From an uncultured Salinimicrobium sp. (GTDB taxonomy: Bacteria; Bacteroidota; Bacteroidia; Flavobacteriales; Flavobacteriaceae), in the NCBI GenBank assembly GCA_946887025.1, contig CAMPJY010000037.1:1-17729 (forward strand): a stretch of 17,729 nt of DNA. The letters are read 5' to 3'. Below, in pieces: positions 1 to 7,974 of this stretch. The position numbers and the translations under genes are program-made. Numbering within the stretch: the stretch's first letter is position 1; each line of letters begins with the position of its first letter. Below the pieces are notes generated by a model, which saw only the letters and a list, made by a program, of their open reading frames with translations, had not been told where the DNA came from and ran no database searches.

Positions 1-1
1 G

Positions 2-1435
2 GGTTTTTCCGAGGAAGAATATGATGCCCTTAGTCCGCTCATCCTGGAGAAAGATATTCCAACATTACAGAAGTCTGTTGCGGAAGGCGAGTTGAGCTAT
101 GAGGACCTGGTCCTTTTTTACCTGTACCGGATCAGAAAATACGAAAGCGACAATCAGAAAACGCTGAATGCCATCATTGCCCTTAATCCTGAGGTGGTGG
201 AACAGGCCCGCAGGAAAGATAAGGAGAGGACAAAAGGTACTGATGTTTATTCCCTTTACGGAATGCCCGTTTTACTGAAGGACAATATTAATACAGCCTC
301 TATGCCAACCACTGCAGGAGCAATAGTTCTTGCTGAAAATAAGACAGACAATGCTTTCATAGTAGAAAGACTTCTTGATGAAGGTGCTCTTATTCTCGGG
401 AAAGTGAATCTCAGCGAATGGGCCTACTACTTCTGTGAAGACTGTCCCCTGGGCTATAGTGCCGTTGGAGGACAAACGCTGAATCCCTATGGCAGGAAGA
501 TCTTCGAAACCGGAGGCTCCAGTTCGGGAAGTGCCGTGGCAGTGGCGGCAAATTATGCTGTAGCAGCTGTGGGAACTGAAACCGCAGGCTCAATCCTGTC
601 ACCCTCGTCCAAAAATTCTGTGGTTGGTCTAAAACCAACCGTAGGGTTACTGAGCCGGACGGGGATTGTACCAATTTCCAGTACCCTGGATACCCCTGGG
701 CCAATAACCCGGACGGTCATCGATAATGCCATTCTCTTACAGGCCATGACAGGGAAAGATGTATCAGATAAAGCTTCAGTAGCTGCGGGTGGTGAATATT
801 TAGAGGCGATACAGAATGCGTCTATTGAGGGAAAAAGAGTCGGAGTGATGAGTTCCTTACTGGAGGATTCACTTTATTCCTCGGCTGTAGAAGAACTCCG
901 TTCCCTTGGAGCAACTATCGTGGAATATGAAGCGCCTGAGGTTTCACTCGAAGGTTTCCTGACCTTATTGAACATGGACATGAAAAGGGACCTTCCCGAT
1001 TACCTGGCAACGCATGCAGGGGAAGAAATAAGTGTGAGAAGCATAGAAGATATAGTGCGGTTCAATAGAGAGGATTCCTTACTGAGAGCTCCTTATGGAC
1101 AGGCCCTTTTTGAAGCAATCATGGAGGATACTACTAACCTTGAGGAGCTCGAGCTGGTTAAAACCCAACTTCAGGAAAATGGCAGACGTTTTTTCGATAT
1201 CCCCATGGAAGCGGACGATATGGATGTGTTACTTTCCATCGATAATTATCACGCCGCCCTTGCGGCAGTGGCCAAATATCCTGCTCTTGCGGTGCCTATG
1301 GGATTCGCACCCTCAGGAGAACCAAAGAATCTTACTTTCTACGCCAGACCATTTGAGGAGGAACTTTTGCTTCAGATAGGTTCATTTTTTGAGAAGGAAA
1401 CTCAGGCCAGGAGAGCGCCATTAGATTATAATTAG
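2..1435 (+). CDS. Amidase-signature family hydrolase, N-terminus outside the window
   Basis: The frame is open from base 2, so the protein is cut at its N-terminus; 477 residues are visible before the TAG at 1433-1435. The TTG at 92 is an internal codon, not the start, because amidase-like sequence continues upstream of it. It should hydrolyse a carboxamide to acid and ammonia. The Ser-cisSer-Lys triad is visible: Lys in LLKDNI (codon 278-280), the cis-Ser in GGSSSGS (codon 518-520) and the nucleophile in GTETAGS (codon 590-592), with the usual 24-residue spacing between the two serines. The GTETAGS...GLKPTVG stretch resembles peptide-amidase-type members more than GatA, and there is no gatB or gatC nearby. 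The substrate cannot be told. Any signal peptide would lie upstream of the window. A small membrane protein follows after about 11 bp, probably on the same transcript. Confidence 0.93.
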   Translation, partial: GFSEEEYDALSPLILEKDIPTLQKSVAEGELSYEDLVLFYLYRIRKYESDNQKTLNAIIALNPEVVEQARRKDKERTKGTDVYSLYGMPVLLKDNINTASMPTTAGAIVLAENKTDNAFIVERLLDEGALILGKVNLSEWAYYFCEDCPLGYSAVGGQTLNPYGRKIFETGGSSSGSAVAVAANYAVAAVGTETAGSILSPSSKNSVVGLKPTVGLLSRTGIVPISSTLDTPGPITRTVIDNAILLQAMTGKDVSDKASVAAGGEYLEAIQNASIEGKRVGVMSSLLEDSLYSSAVEELRSLGATIVEYEAPEVSLEGFLTLLNMDMKRDLPDYLATHAGEEISVRSIEDIVRFNREDSLLRAPYGQALFEAIMEDTTNLEELELVKTQLQENGRRFFDIPMEADDMDVLLSIDNYHAALAAVAKYPALAVPMGFAPSGEPKNLTFYARPFEEELLLQIGSFFEKETQARRAPLDYN

Positions 1436-1446
1436 ATCGCGTAAAA

Positions 1447-1725
1447 GTGCCCACACGAAACCTGCAGATAATCACCAAAATCATTATGATCTATAGCCTT
1501 TTCCTGACAGGCCTGAAGATCATGGTTATTTTCCGTGGCGCCTGGTTGGAAGCCAATTTGGTCCTTGCGCTTCCCTTTTTTCTTCTGGCGATCTGGGGAG
1601 GATTTATACTTAAGGCCAAACGCTTTTCATGGTTTTATGCCATTGCAGGCATCCTGACCATTGGATTAATGAGGTATTTCGAAAAGGCGCTTGCAGTGGA
1701 GATCCACACTTTTTTTCATCCCTGA
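1447..1725 (+). CDS. Small hypothetical membrane protein (three predicted helices)
   Basis: This is a 92-residue protein of unknown function if it starts at the GTG at 1447, or 79 residues from the in-frame ATG at 1486. Three hydrophobic stretches are visible, at about residues 8-29, 37-56 and 60-78, separated by short polar or basic turns (RGAWLEAN, KAKR). It should therefore sit in the inner membrane with almost no soluble part. There is no recognisable motif. The GTG start lies 11 bp after the amidase stop and makes the first helix longer; the ATG would cut into that helix, so I prefer GTG, with little confidence. A probable terminator begins 15 bp after its stop, so it looks like the last gene of the amidase unit. 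The codon pattern and hydrophobicity look like a real gene, not a chance frame. Confidence 0.6.
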   Translation: MPTRNLQIITKIIMIYSLFLTGLKIMVIFRGAWLEANLVLALPFFLLAIWGGFILKAKRFSWFYAIAGILTIGLMRYFEKALAVEIHTFFHP

Positions 1726-1740
1726 AGACTTTTGGGTTAT

Positions 1741-1763
1741 AAAAAGCAAACAGTGCTTTTTTT
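1741..1763 (+). terminator. Probable intrinsic terminator after the small membrane protein
   Basis: AAAAAGCA (1741-1748) pairs with TGCTTTTT (1754-1761) around a 5-nt AACAG loop, and the 3' arm runs into a tract of seven T at 1757-1763. The stem is short and AT-rich, but its location 15 bp after the stop codon fits a terminator of the amidase unit. Confidence 0.6.
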
Positions 1764-1975
1764 AAAGCAAATACCCTGAAAGCAAAAGTTTGTTGAAAAC
1801 TTTCCGGTTTAGGTTAAAGAAGTCTCCTAAAAACCTCTCCTCTCTTTTTAGTAATTCTCATAAAGCATTTCCTCATTTTGATCATAAATACCTGAAAACT
1901 AAATATAATTGCTTATTCCTGACCTTACTGCTTCTTTTGCTGCTGCTTCGGGAGGGAAGTTTGATAGATTTTGTT

Positions 1976-2000
1976 AATACTTTAATAAAAGTTAAGTATT
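1976..2000. repeat. AT-rich inverted repeat, possible operator or hairpin
   Basis: AATACTT (1976-1982) is perfectly complementary to AAGTATT (1994-2000). Two further A-T pairs (1984-1985 with 1992-1993) form inside after a single-base bulge, leaving a 6-nt loop. No T tract follows, so it is not a standard terminator. It lies about 30 bp upstream of the candidate nhaA -7 box, which would suit a regulator-binding site. Its function is inferred only. Confidence 0.4.
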
Positions 2001-2030
2001 CCATTGGCCTTTAAATTCACTGAGTTTTCT

Positions 2031-2038
2031 TAATTTCG
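2031..2038 (+). promoter_or_regulatory. Possible -7 promoter box for nhaA
   Basis: TAATTTCG matches the Bacteroidetes -7 consensus TAnnTTTG at all but one defined base. The nearest TTG (2004-2006) is 24 bp upstream, a little far for a -33 element. Transcription would begin near 2043, giving a leader of about 65 nt that contains the 2051-2089 hairpin. Confidence 0.35.
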
Positions 2039-2050
2039 ACAATCCTACAC

Positions 2051-2089
2051 CGGTCTTCAATTTTATATGTGATTTTGAGCTGAGGACCG
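2051..2089 (+). promoter_or_regulatory. Hairpin in the presumed nhaA 5' leader
   Basis: CGGTCTTC (2051-2058) pairs with GAGGACCG (2082-2089) over 8 bp with one U-G pair, around a 23-nt AU-rich loop. It ends 20 nt before the nhaA ATG and has no U tract, so it is not a terminator. It could affect mRNA stability or translation. No known riboswitch class is recognised. Confidence 0.4.
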
Positions 2090-2109
2090 TATAAACTCTT
2101 GAATTCAGA

Positions 2110-3321
2110 ATGCAGATTAATCTAAAACCTTTTAAAGATTTTTTTAGTTCAGGAAGTGCCGGGGGGATTCTCCTGTTACTTTGTGTCATTGTTTCCCTTG
2201 TCATTGCGAATTCCCCCTTAGGTGGTGAATTCAATTTCTTTTTGCAGACGGAATTGGGGTGGGAAAATGATTCAGTTCACCTGCGCTATCCCATTTTACT
2301 TTGGATCAATGATGGCCTCATGGCCATTTTCTTCTTACTCGTTGGCTTGGAGATAAAGCGGGAACTGGTGGAAGGGGAACTTTCTTCTTTCAAAAAAGCT
2401 TCCCTCCCGGTGCTGGCAGCAATTGGGGGAGTAGTGGTGCCTGCTTTGATCTACGCAGTGTTTAATCATGACCAGCCGACATCGGCGGGCTGGGCTATTC
2501 CCATGGCCACCGATATAGCCTTTGCCCTTGCCATTGTAAGGGTGCTCGGAAAAAAGGTACCCCTGGGACTCCGTATTTTTCTCGCAGCTTTGGCAATTGT
2601 GGATGACCTTATGGCAATTTTGGTGATAGCCATCTTTTATGCAACTTCTCTCAACCTTTTATACCTGGGTTACGCTTTGGGGATTTTTGTGCTTCTATTG
2701 ATTTTCAACAAAATGGGGATCAAGAAAATCTATGCGTATCTCCTTCCCGGGATCTTCATGTGGTATTTTATACATCATTCAGGTATACATGCAACCATAG
2801 CGGGGGTTTTGGTAGCCTTTACCCTGCCCACAACTCCCGGTAGTAAAAAGGAATCGGCTCTGGAGCGACTGGAACATATGTTGACGAAACCGGTGAATTT
2901 CATGATCATGCCTTTATTCGCACTAGCCAATACCAATATTGAGTTTGTGGGAGGAATGTTAGAAGGTCTTACCAGTCCCTTAGGCCTGGGAATTATTTTA
3001 GGCCTTGTCGTTGGAAAACCTGTGGGGATATTTATCCTGTCGTGGATCGCCATTAAAACCGGTATGAGTCAGCGGCCTACAGGTTCCGATTGGGTGACGC
3101 TTTTCGGCGTCTCCATGCTGGCAGGGATTGGGTTCACCATGTCGATCTTTATCTCTTTTCTATCCTTTTCAGACGAATTCCTGCTGTCTGAGTCGAAATT
3201 TGCCATCTTAATAGCTTCTATTCTGGCGGCTGTTGGAGGAACTGTTTCCCTGAACGTCATTTATAAGAGGAGAAAAGCCAGAGAGCGGGAACTAAAGTCA
3301 AAACTTAGGGAGAACGATTAG
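2110..3321 (+). CDS. nhaA: Na+/H+ antiporter NhaA
   Basis: NhaA is an inner-membrane antiporter that exports Na+ (or Li+) in exchange for H+ and governs pH and salt tolerance. The 403 residues fit the family (E. coli 388). Diagnostic residues are present: the ion-binding aspartate pair D165-D166 in LAIVDDLMA, D135 in PMATDIAFA, the pH-response region HSGIHATIAG with H227, and K303 in GLVVGKPVGI. About eleven to twelve hydrophobic helices span residues 17-385. The C-terminus is a short, highly charged tail (KRRKARERELKSKLREND). The ATG at 2110 gives the normal family N-terminus (FKDFFSSGSAGGILL). It appears to be transcribed alone, with about 170 bp before rimO and a large non-coding region upstream. 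Together with the CaCA antiporter at 7975-8928, it suggests a saline habitat, which is an inference. Confidence 0.97.
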   Translation: MQINLKPFKDFFSSGSAGGILLLLCVIVSLVIANSPLGGEFNFFLQTELGWENDSVHLRYPILLWINDGLMAIFFLLVGLEIKRELVEGELSSFKKASLPVLAAIGGVVVPALIYAVFNHDQPTSAGWAIPMATDIAFALAIVRVLGKKVPLGLRIFLAALAIVDDLMAILVIAIFYATSLNLLYLGYALGIFVLLLIFNKMGIKKIYAYLLPGIFMWYFIHHSGIHATIAGVLVAFTLPTTPGSKKESALERLEHMLTKPVNFMIMPLFALANTNIEFVGGMLEGLTSPLGLGIILGLVVGKPVGIFILSWIAIKTGMSQRPTGSDWVTLFGVSMLAGIGFTMSIFISFLSFSDEFLLSESKFAILIASILAAVGGTVSLNVIYKRRKARERELKSKLREND

Positions 3322-3395
3322 AAGGAAGTGGTCTTGTAGTCATTCGTTTCTTAACAATGTTTTTTTATTCATTCTTTTCTTCAGGTTTTAGGTTG

Positions 3396-3403
3396 TATCT
3401 TTG
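3396..3403 (+). promoter_or_regulatory. Promoter -7 box for rimO
   Basis: TATCTTTG is a perfect match to the Bacteroidetes -7 consensus TAnnTTTG. No good -33 TTG is found at the usual distance; the upstream sequence is T-rich instead. Transcription from here would start around 3408 and leave a leader of about 85 nt before the rimO ATG. The leader ends in a purine-rich stretch (GGAAAGGA, 3476-3483) 9 nt before the ATG, which may help ribosome binding. Confidence 0.6.
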
Positions 3404-3492
3404 CAGCCGTTTTGAAATCCTAATCCTAAGAGTCTGAAATTTAATCCCATAAAGGCAATAGGCGAGGGGTTTCAGGAAAGGATCGTGAATTT

Positions 3493-4845
3493 ATGAGAAC
3501 AAAGACAATAAAGAAGAACAAGATCAATGTGGTCACCCTTGGCTGCAGCAAGAACGTTTATGACAGTGAGGTCCTGATGGGCCAGCTCAAGGCGAATGAA
3601 AAAGAGGTGGTGCACGAAGGGGAAGGAAACATCGTTGTAATAAATACCTGTGGATTTATCGACAATGCCAAGGAAGAGTCCATTAACACCATCCTTCAGT
3701 TTGTGGAGAAGAAGGAACAGGGGGAAGTGGATAAAGTTTATGTGACCGGATGCCTGAGTGAAAGATATAAGCCGGACCTGATCAAGGAGATCCCCAATGT
3801 AGATCAGTATTTCGGGACTACGGAACTCCCAGGCCTCCTGACTGCCCTGGAAGCTGATTACAAGCATGAACTGGTAGGGGAGAGGATAACAACCACCCCT
3901 AAGAATTACGCGTATTTAAAGATCGCAGAAGGCTGTGACAGGCCCTGTTCTTTTTGCGCGATTCCTCTTATGCGTGGGAAACACAGGTCAAAACCTATTG
4001 AAGATCTGGTAAAAGAAGCCAGAGGACTTGCAACCAATGGGGTAAAGGAACTTATTCTTATTGCTCAGGATCTTACTTACTACGGATTGGATCTCTATAA
4101 AAAACGGAATCTGGCGGAACTCCTGGAAAACCTGGTGCAGGTGGAGGGGATCGACTGGATCCGGCTTCATTATGCTTTCCCGACTGGCTTTCCAATGGAT
4201 GTGCTGGAAGTAATGAAGCGGGAGCCAAAGGTGTGTAATTACCTGGACATTCCCCTTCAGCATATCGCCGATCCCATTCTGAAATCCATGCGGAGGGGAA
4301 CCACGCAGGCCAAGACTACCAAACTGCTAAAGGATTTCAGGGAAGCCGTCCCTGGAATGACAATAAGGACTACCTTGATCGTTGGCTACCCCGGCGAGAC
4401 CGAAGAACACTTTGAGACGCTGAAGAACTGGGTACGGGAAATGCGTTTTGAACGCTTAGGTTGTTTTACCTATTCTCACGAGGAGAACACCCATGCCTAT
4501 AACCTGGAAGATGATGTACCGGAAGAAATCAAGCAGCGTCGGGCCAACGAAATCATGGAGATTCAGTCTCAGGTCTCTTGGGAACTGAATCAGGGTAAGG
4601 TCGGGAAAATCTTCAAGGTAGTTATCGACCGAAAAGAAGGGGGATATTATGTAGGCCGTACGGAATTTGATTCTCCGGACGTGGATAATGAGGTTCTGAT
4701 TGATGCTACAAAAGTATATCTGAAACCCGCCGAGTTTTACGAGGTGAAAATTACGGATGCCGCCGATTTTGACCTTTATGGAGAGGCACTGAATGTGAAA
4801 ACAGTAAAGCCCCAGAGGAAAGAATTGAAACTGAAGAACGTTTAA
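3493..4845 (+). CDS. rimO: Ribosomal protein S12 methylthiotransferase RimO
   Basis: RimO is a cytoplasmic radical-SAM enzyme with two [4Fe-4S] clusters that adds a methylthio group to the conserved aspartate of ribosomal protein S12. The 450 residues match family length (E. coli 441). The N-terminal MTTase domain (about 11-125) has its three cluster cysteines C18, C53 and C87 (TLGCSKN, NTCGF, VTGCLS). The radical-SAM core (about 138-370) has the CxxxCxxC motif C148-C152-C155 in EGCDRPCSFCAIP, followed by the family's MRGKHRSKP. A TRAM-type RNA/protein-binding domain fills about residues 375-445. The GCSKN and FCAIP motifs favour RimO over MiaB or MtaB. The gene stands alone behind its own promoter. 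The next gene is convergent, and no clear intrinsic terminator for rimO is visible. Confidence 0.96.
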   Translation: MRTKTIKKNKINVVTLGCSKNVYDSEVLMGQLKANEKEVVHEGEGNIVVINTCGFIDNAKEESINTILQFVEKKEQGEVDKVYVTGCLSERYKPDLIKEIPNVDQYFGTTELPGLLTALEADYKHELVGERITTTPKNYAYLKIAEGCDRPCSFCAIPLMRGKHRSKPIEDLVKEARGLATNGVKELILIAQDLTYYGLDLYKKRNLAELLENLVQVEGIDWIRLHYAFPTGFPMDVLEVMKREPKVCNYLDIPLQHIADPILKSMRRGTTQAKTTKLLKDFREAVPGMTIRTTLIVGYPGETEEHFETLKNWVREMRFERLGCFTYSHEENTHAYNLEDDVPEEIKQRRANEIMEIQSQVSWELNQGKVGKIFKVVIDRKEGGYYVGRTEFDSPDVDNEVLIDATKVYLKPAEFYEVKITDAADFDLYGEALNVKTVKPQRKELKLKNV

Positions 4846-4882
4846 AAGGTGCTCTGCGTAAGATAGGCGGAGTTTCCTTACT

Positions 4883-4930
4883 CCAGCCCCCTTAGCTGGC
4901 AGTCTTCAGGCTGCCGTGTAACTAGCAGCC
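4883..4930. repeat. Cluster of overlapping, mutually exclusive hairpins
   Basis: Three inverted repeats overlap here: CCAGC (4883-4887) with GCTGG (4895-4899); GGCAG (4898-4902) with CTGCC (4911-4915); and GGCTGC (4909-4914) with GCAGCC (4925-4930). Adjacent pairs share bases, so neighbours cannot form together. The cluster lies 38 bp after rimO and has no T tract. It could end or protect the rimO mRNA, or be a remnant of a dispersed repeat. The rest of this 268-bp gap holds a 9-bp direct repeat TCGAACAAT (4995-5003 and 5064-5072) and the terminator listed next, but no gene. Confidence 0.4.
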
Positions 4931-5028
4931 CCAAACCCACGTCACAAAAACTTAAGTGCTGGGCCTAACAGATTTTGGAAACCTCTTTTGCCTATCGAAC
5001 AATATTCAACCTGCACCCTGGAAATCTC

Positions 5029-5086
5029 AAAAAATAATCAACCCCTCCGGAAACTGCTCTTTGTCGAACAATTCCCGGAGAGGTTG
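5029..5086 (-). terminator. Intrinsic terminator of the M16 protease unit
   Basis: Read on the minus strand, CAACC (complement of 5082-5086), one mismatch and CTCCGG (complement of 5075-5080) pair with complementary bases at 5039-5050. This gives an 11-bp stem with a single mismatch, and the stem is followed by ATTATTTTTTG (minus strand, complement of 5028-5038). Its location 27 bp past the protease stop supports the call. Confidence 0.8.
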
Positions 5087-5113
5087 AAAATAAATTTATT
5101 GTTGAGGAAAATG

Positions 5114-7957
5114 CTATTCCTCCACAGCTTCCAATTTCTCCTTATTCAGTAGTACAGGCTCTCCCAGTCCCAAATCCTTCAGGCGTTCCAGCTGGGTTTC
5201 GGCATCTCCTACCACCAGATAGTACATCTTGTCAGGATTTAAATATTTTCGACTGAGTTCCTTTATGTCCTCCACAGTAATATCCTCCACCGTTTTCTCC
5301 TGTAGTCGGATATAATTATGGGGCCGCTTATAATTACTGATGTCGCTCAGCATCTGCAGCTTGGAAGAGAGGGTTTCAAACTTGCGGGCGTTGCTTTTGA
5401 TAAGGAAACCTTTGGTGACCGCAAGATCATTAGCATTGAAGTTTTTCCCGTAATTTTCCAGGATTCCCTTCACAAGGGCCACTGCCTCATAGGTGATATT
5501 GCTTCGTACACCACTTTCAATAGTAAACGGTCCGGGAATGGTGCTTCCCTCAAATGAGGACCGAATCCCATAGGTATAGCCTTTTTCTTCTCTCAGCTGC
5601 TGCGTGAGCTGGGAGGCGAAGCTCCCACCGCCGAGGCGATAATTCATTATATGGGCAGGAAAGAAATCAGGGTCAACTTCTGCAAGTGCGGAATAACCTA
5701 TCCTCAGTTCAGACTGCTTCGCCCCCGGGACGTCATAAAAATAGAGTTTTGCGGCTTCCGGAGCCGCCGGAATGGGAAGTTCCGGGAATAAAACCTCCTT
5801 TACCTTCCATTTTTCAGAAATCTCCTCAATGGCCGGGATGGCAGCCTCCGGCTCAATGGCCCCTACTACATGAAAGGACGCCAGCTGTGGGGACAAATAT
5901 TTCTCGTAATAACTCTTCAGGTCCTCCAGTTCAATCCGCTCCACCGATTCCAGGCTTCCGAGATTGTTATGGGATAGAATGTGGTCCTCTCCATAAACCA
6001 GCTTTCTAAATTCATTATCCGCAATGCTGTTCGGATTCGACTGCTGCTGCTGGATGCTACTTTTTACCTTCTGCTTTGCCAGGTGAAATTCCTGCTCGTC
6101 CCAACGTGGATTCAGCAGGATCTCCTCAACCAGTTCCATGGTTTCCTCATAATTCTTGGCCAGGGTACTTCCATAAAGGCTGATATTTTCATCGCCTGCA
6201 TAGACTGAAATATTCGCGCCAAGCATCTCAATGGCGGCTTCCAACTCCTGCGGGGTTTTATTTGCGGTGCCCTTGGTCATCAGATTGGCCAGCAGATTCG
6301 AAACCCCAATTTTTGAGGAATCTTCCAGAAGAAGACCGCCGATGATTTCCACGGAAAATTGCACCAGTGGGACTTCCTTGTTTGTGATCCCGTAAATTTC
6401 CAGGCCGGTAGATAAGGTCTCCTCCCAGATCTCCGGGATCGTGACCACCGGACTCTCCCCATAAGGAGGCTCCTGGCTTCTGTCGAAGCTGGAGGGGGTT
6501 TTTTCATAAGCCACTTCCTCAGGCAAAATGAATTCCTCCTCGGCTCCCATCACGATCTTTTCTTCTTCCACCTGAGCTTCAGTTGAATTCTCCAGGGCCA
6601 GGGCTTCCTGACCCTTGGGCACGAAACTGGTAGCCACGTAAGGCAGCTGACTCAGATAAGTGTTGAACACCCGCATCACATCTTCGCGGGTGACGGAAAG
6701 GATCTTGTTGACTTCTTTGTTGATAAAGCCAGGGTCGTTGGCAAAGATTTGGTACTGGGCCAGCTGGAATCCTTTCCCAAGGACACTGGACAGGCTGCTG
6801 TAGAACCTGGTTTCCTGCCCGGCTTTTATCCGGTTCAGGTCTTCCTCGGAGATCCCTTCGGCCTCGAATTTTTCCAGGGTTTCAAGAATGACTTCCTCCA
6901 CCTTATCCAGATCCACTCCTTCGAATGCCCTTACCTCCAGCATAAGCTGCCCGGCAAGTTCTGAGGTGTAATTGTACATCTGCACCCCGGAGGTCAGCTC
7001 TTTTTCTTCTACAAGAGATTTATATAAAGGGGCATTTTTACCCTCTGCAAGGTAAGTCGTCAGGACTTCCAGAGCATAAGAGTCGGGATGATAGGAATAG
7101 ACAGACGGCCAGACCATGGTAAGTTCAGGCAGCCTGGCGAAATTGTCTTCGTAATACAGTTTTTTGGTCTTCTCCAGGGTGACAGGCATTTTTTCCAAAG
7201 GAGCTATTTTTTCACCTCTTTCTATTTCCCCGAAATACTTTTCAACCCATGTCCTGGCCTGATACTTATCGAAATCCCCGGCGATAGTCAGGATTACATT
7301 GTTGGGGACGTACCAAGTGTTGTAAAAGTCTTTTACATCCTGCAGGGTGGCATTCTGCAGATCCTCCAGCGAACCGATCACCTGCCAGCTGTAAGGATGT
7401 CCTTCTGGATATAGATTTTTGTCTATGACGTAGCCGGTGTGCCCGTAAGGTCTGTTGTCGATGCCCTGCCGCTTTTCGTTTTTCACTACCTGCTTTTCCT
7501 TGGCCAGCACGGGTTCGGTTACAGTATTTATAAACCAGCCGAGTTTATCGGCTTCCGCCCAGATCATTTTTTCAAGTGCATCCTTGGGAACCGTCTGGAA
7601 ATAATTGGTGCGGTCGCGACTGGTGGAGCCGTTGGCACCGGATCCGCCGATACGGGCACTCATTTTGTCCAGGCCTCCCTTTCCCAGGTTTTCTGATTCC
7701 AGGAAGAGCAGGTGTTCAAAAAGATGTGCAAACCCCGTGCGCCCTTCTTTCTCCCTGGCGGAACCAACATGACTGGTCAGCGCTACCGCAACTACCGGGT
7801 CGGAACGGTCGATATGGAAAATGACTTTTAAACCATTATCAAGGGTGAAGGTCTCGAAGTCAACCTTGAAATCAGTTGCACCTGAAGAGGTTTCCTGAGC
7901 AAGAAAATTTCCACTGAACAGCAGCAGCAGAAGGAATAGGTAAAGGTTCTTTTTCAT
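5114..7957 (-). CDS. Secreted two-domain M16 family zinc metallopeptidase
   Basis: This 947-residue M16 (pitrilysin/insulinase-type) peptidase starts with a signal peptide (MKKNLYLFLLLLLFSGNFLAQ), so it acts in the periplasm or envelope. The N-terminal half is the active unit: the inverted zinc motif HLFEH (H78, E81, H82) with the downstream acidic pair E154 and E161, E161 being the likely third zinc ligand. An acidic linker (about 455-490, rich in Glu) joins a second M16 half (about 505-935). That half lacks HxxEH (SNLLAN at the equivalent place) but keeps the R789/Y796 pair in LREEKGYTYG, which is typical of the non-catalytic partner. Active and inactive units are thus fused in one chain, as in many Bacteroidota homologues. 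It follows the antiporter gene by 17 bp and probably shares its transcript. It likely degrades peptides; the substrate is unknown. Confidence 0.94.
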   Translation of the reverse strand: MKKNLYLFLLLLLFSGNFLAQETSSGATDFKVDFETFTLDNGLKVIFHIDRSDPVVAVALTSHVGSAREKEGRTGFAHLFEHLLFLESENLGKGGLDKMSARIGGSGANGSTSRDRTNYFQTVPKDALEKMIWAEADKLGWFINTVTEPVLAKEKQVVKNEKRQGIDNRPYGHTGYVIDKNLYPEGHPYSWQVIGSLEDLQNATLQDVKDFYNTWYVPNNVILTIAGDFDKYQARTWVEKYFGEIERGEKIAPLEKMPVTLEKTKKLYYEDNFARLPELTMVWPSVYSYHPDSYALEVLTTYLAEGKNAPLYKSLVEEKELTSGVQMYNYTSELAGQLMLEVRAFEGVDLDKVEEVILETLEKFEAEGISEEDLNRIKAGQETRFYSSLSSVLGKGFQLAQYQIFANDPGFINKEVNKILSVTREDVMRVFNTYLSQLPYVATSFVPKGQEALALENSTEAQVEEEKIVMGAEEEFILPEEVAYEKTPSSFDRSQEPPYGESPVVTIPEIWEETLSTGLEIYGITNKEVPLVQFSVEIIGGLLLEDSSKIGVSNLLANLMTKGTANKTPQELEAAIEMLGANISVYAGDENISLYGSTLAKNYEETMELVEEILLNPRWDEQEFHLAKQKVKSSIQQQQSNPNSIADNEFRKLVYGEDHILSHNNLGSLESVERIELEDLKSYYEKYLSPQLASFHVVGAIEPEAAIPAIEEISEKWKVKEVLFPELPIPAAPEAAKLYFYDVPGAKQSELRIGYSALAEVDPDFFPAHIMNYRLGGGSFASQLTQQLREEKGYTYGIRSSFEGSTIPGPFTIESGVRSNITYEAVALVKGILENYGKNFNANDLAVTKGFLIKSNARKFETLSSKLQMLSDISNYKRPHNYIRLQEKTVEDITVEDIKELSRKYLNPDKMYYLVVGDAETQLERLKDLGLGEPVLLNKEKLEAVEE

Positions 7958-7974
7958 TTATATGAGGTATGGTT

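Larger units (their letters stand above)
1764..2109 (+). other. Non-coding stretch upstream of nhaA
   Basis: These 346 bp carry no gene I can support. They are AT-rich and pyrimidine-rich on the + strand. They hold an AT-rich inverted repeat (1976-2000), a possible -7 box (2031-2038) and a GC-containing hairpin (2051-2089), each listed separately. An open frame from a TTG at 1790 to 2014 contains eight consecutive leucine codons (1925-1948) but has no ATG and no gene-like composition, so it is not annotated as a CDS. Confidence 0.6.

Noticed and set aside
92..94. TTG as the start codon of the amidase
   Set aside because: The same frame is open back to base 2 and encodes amidase-like N-terminal sequence, so the gene is cut by the window edge.
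1726..2109. tRNA or small structured RNA gene in the gap before nhaA
   Set aside because: No cloverleaf, anticodon arm or T-loop sequence could be found; only short local hairpins are present.
3472..3867. 131-codon minus-strand frame opposite the start of rimO
   Set aside because: It overlaps the conserved MTTase cysteine region and promoter side of rimO; codon pattern is that of a shadow frame.
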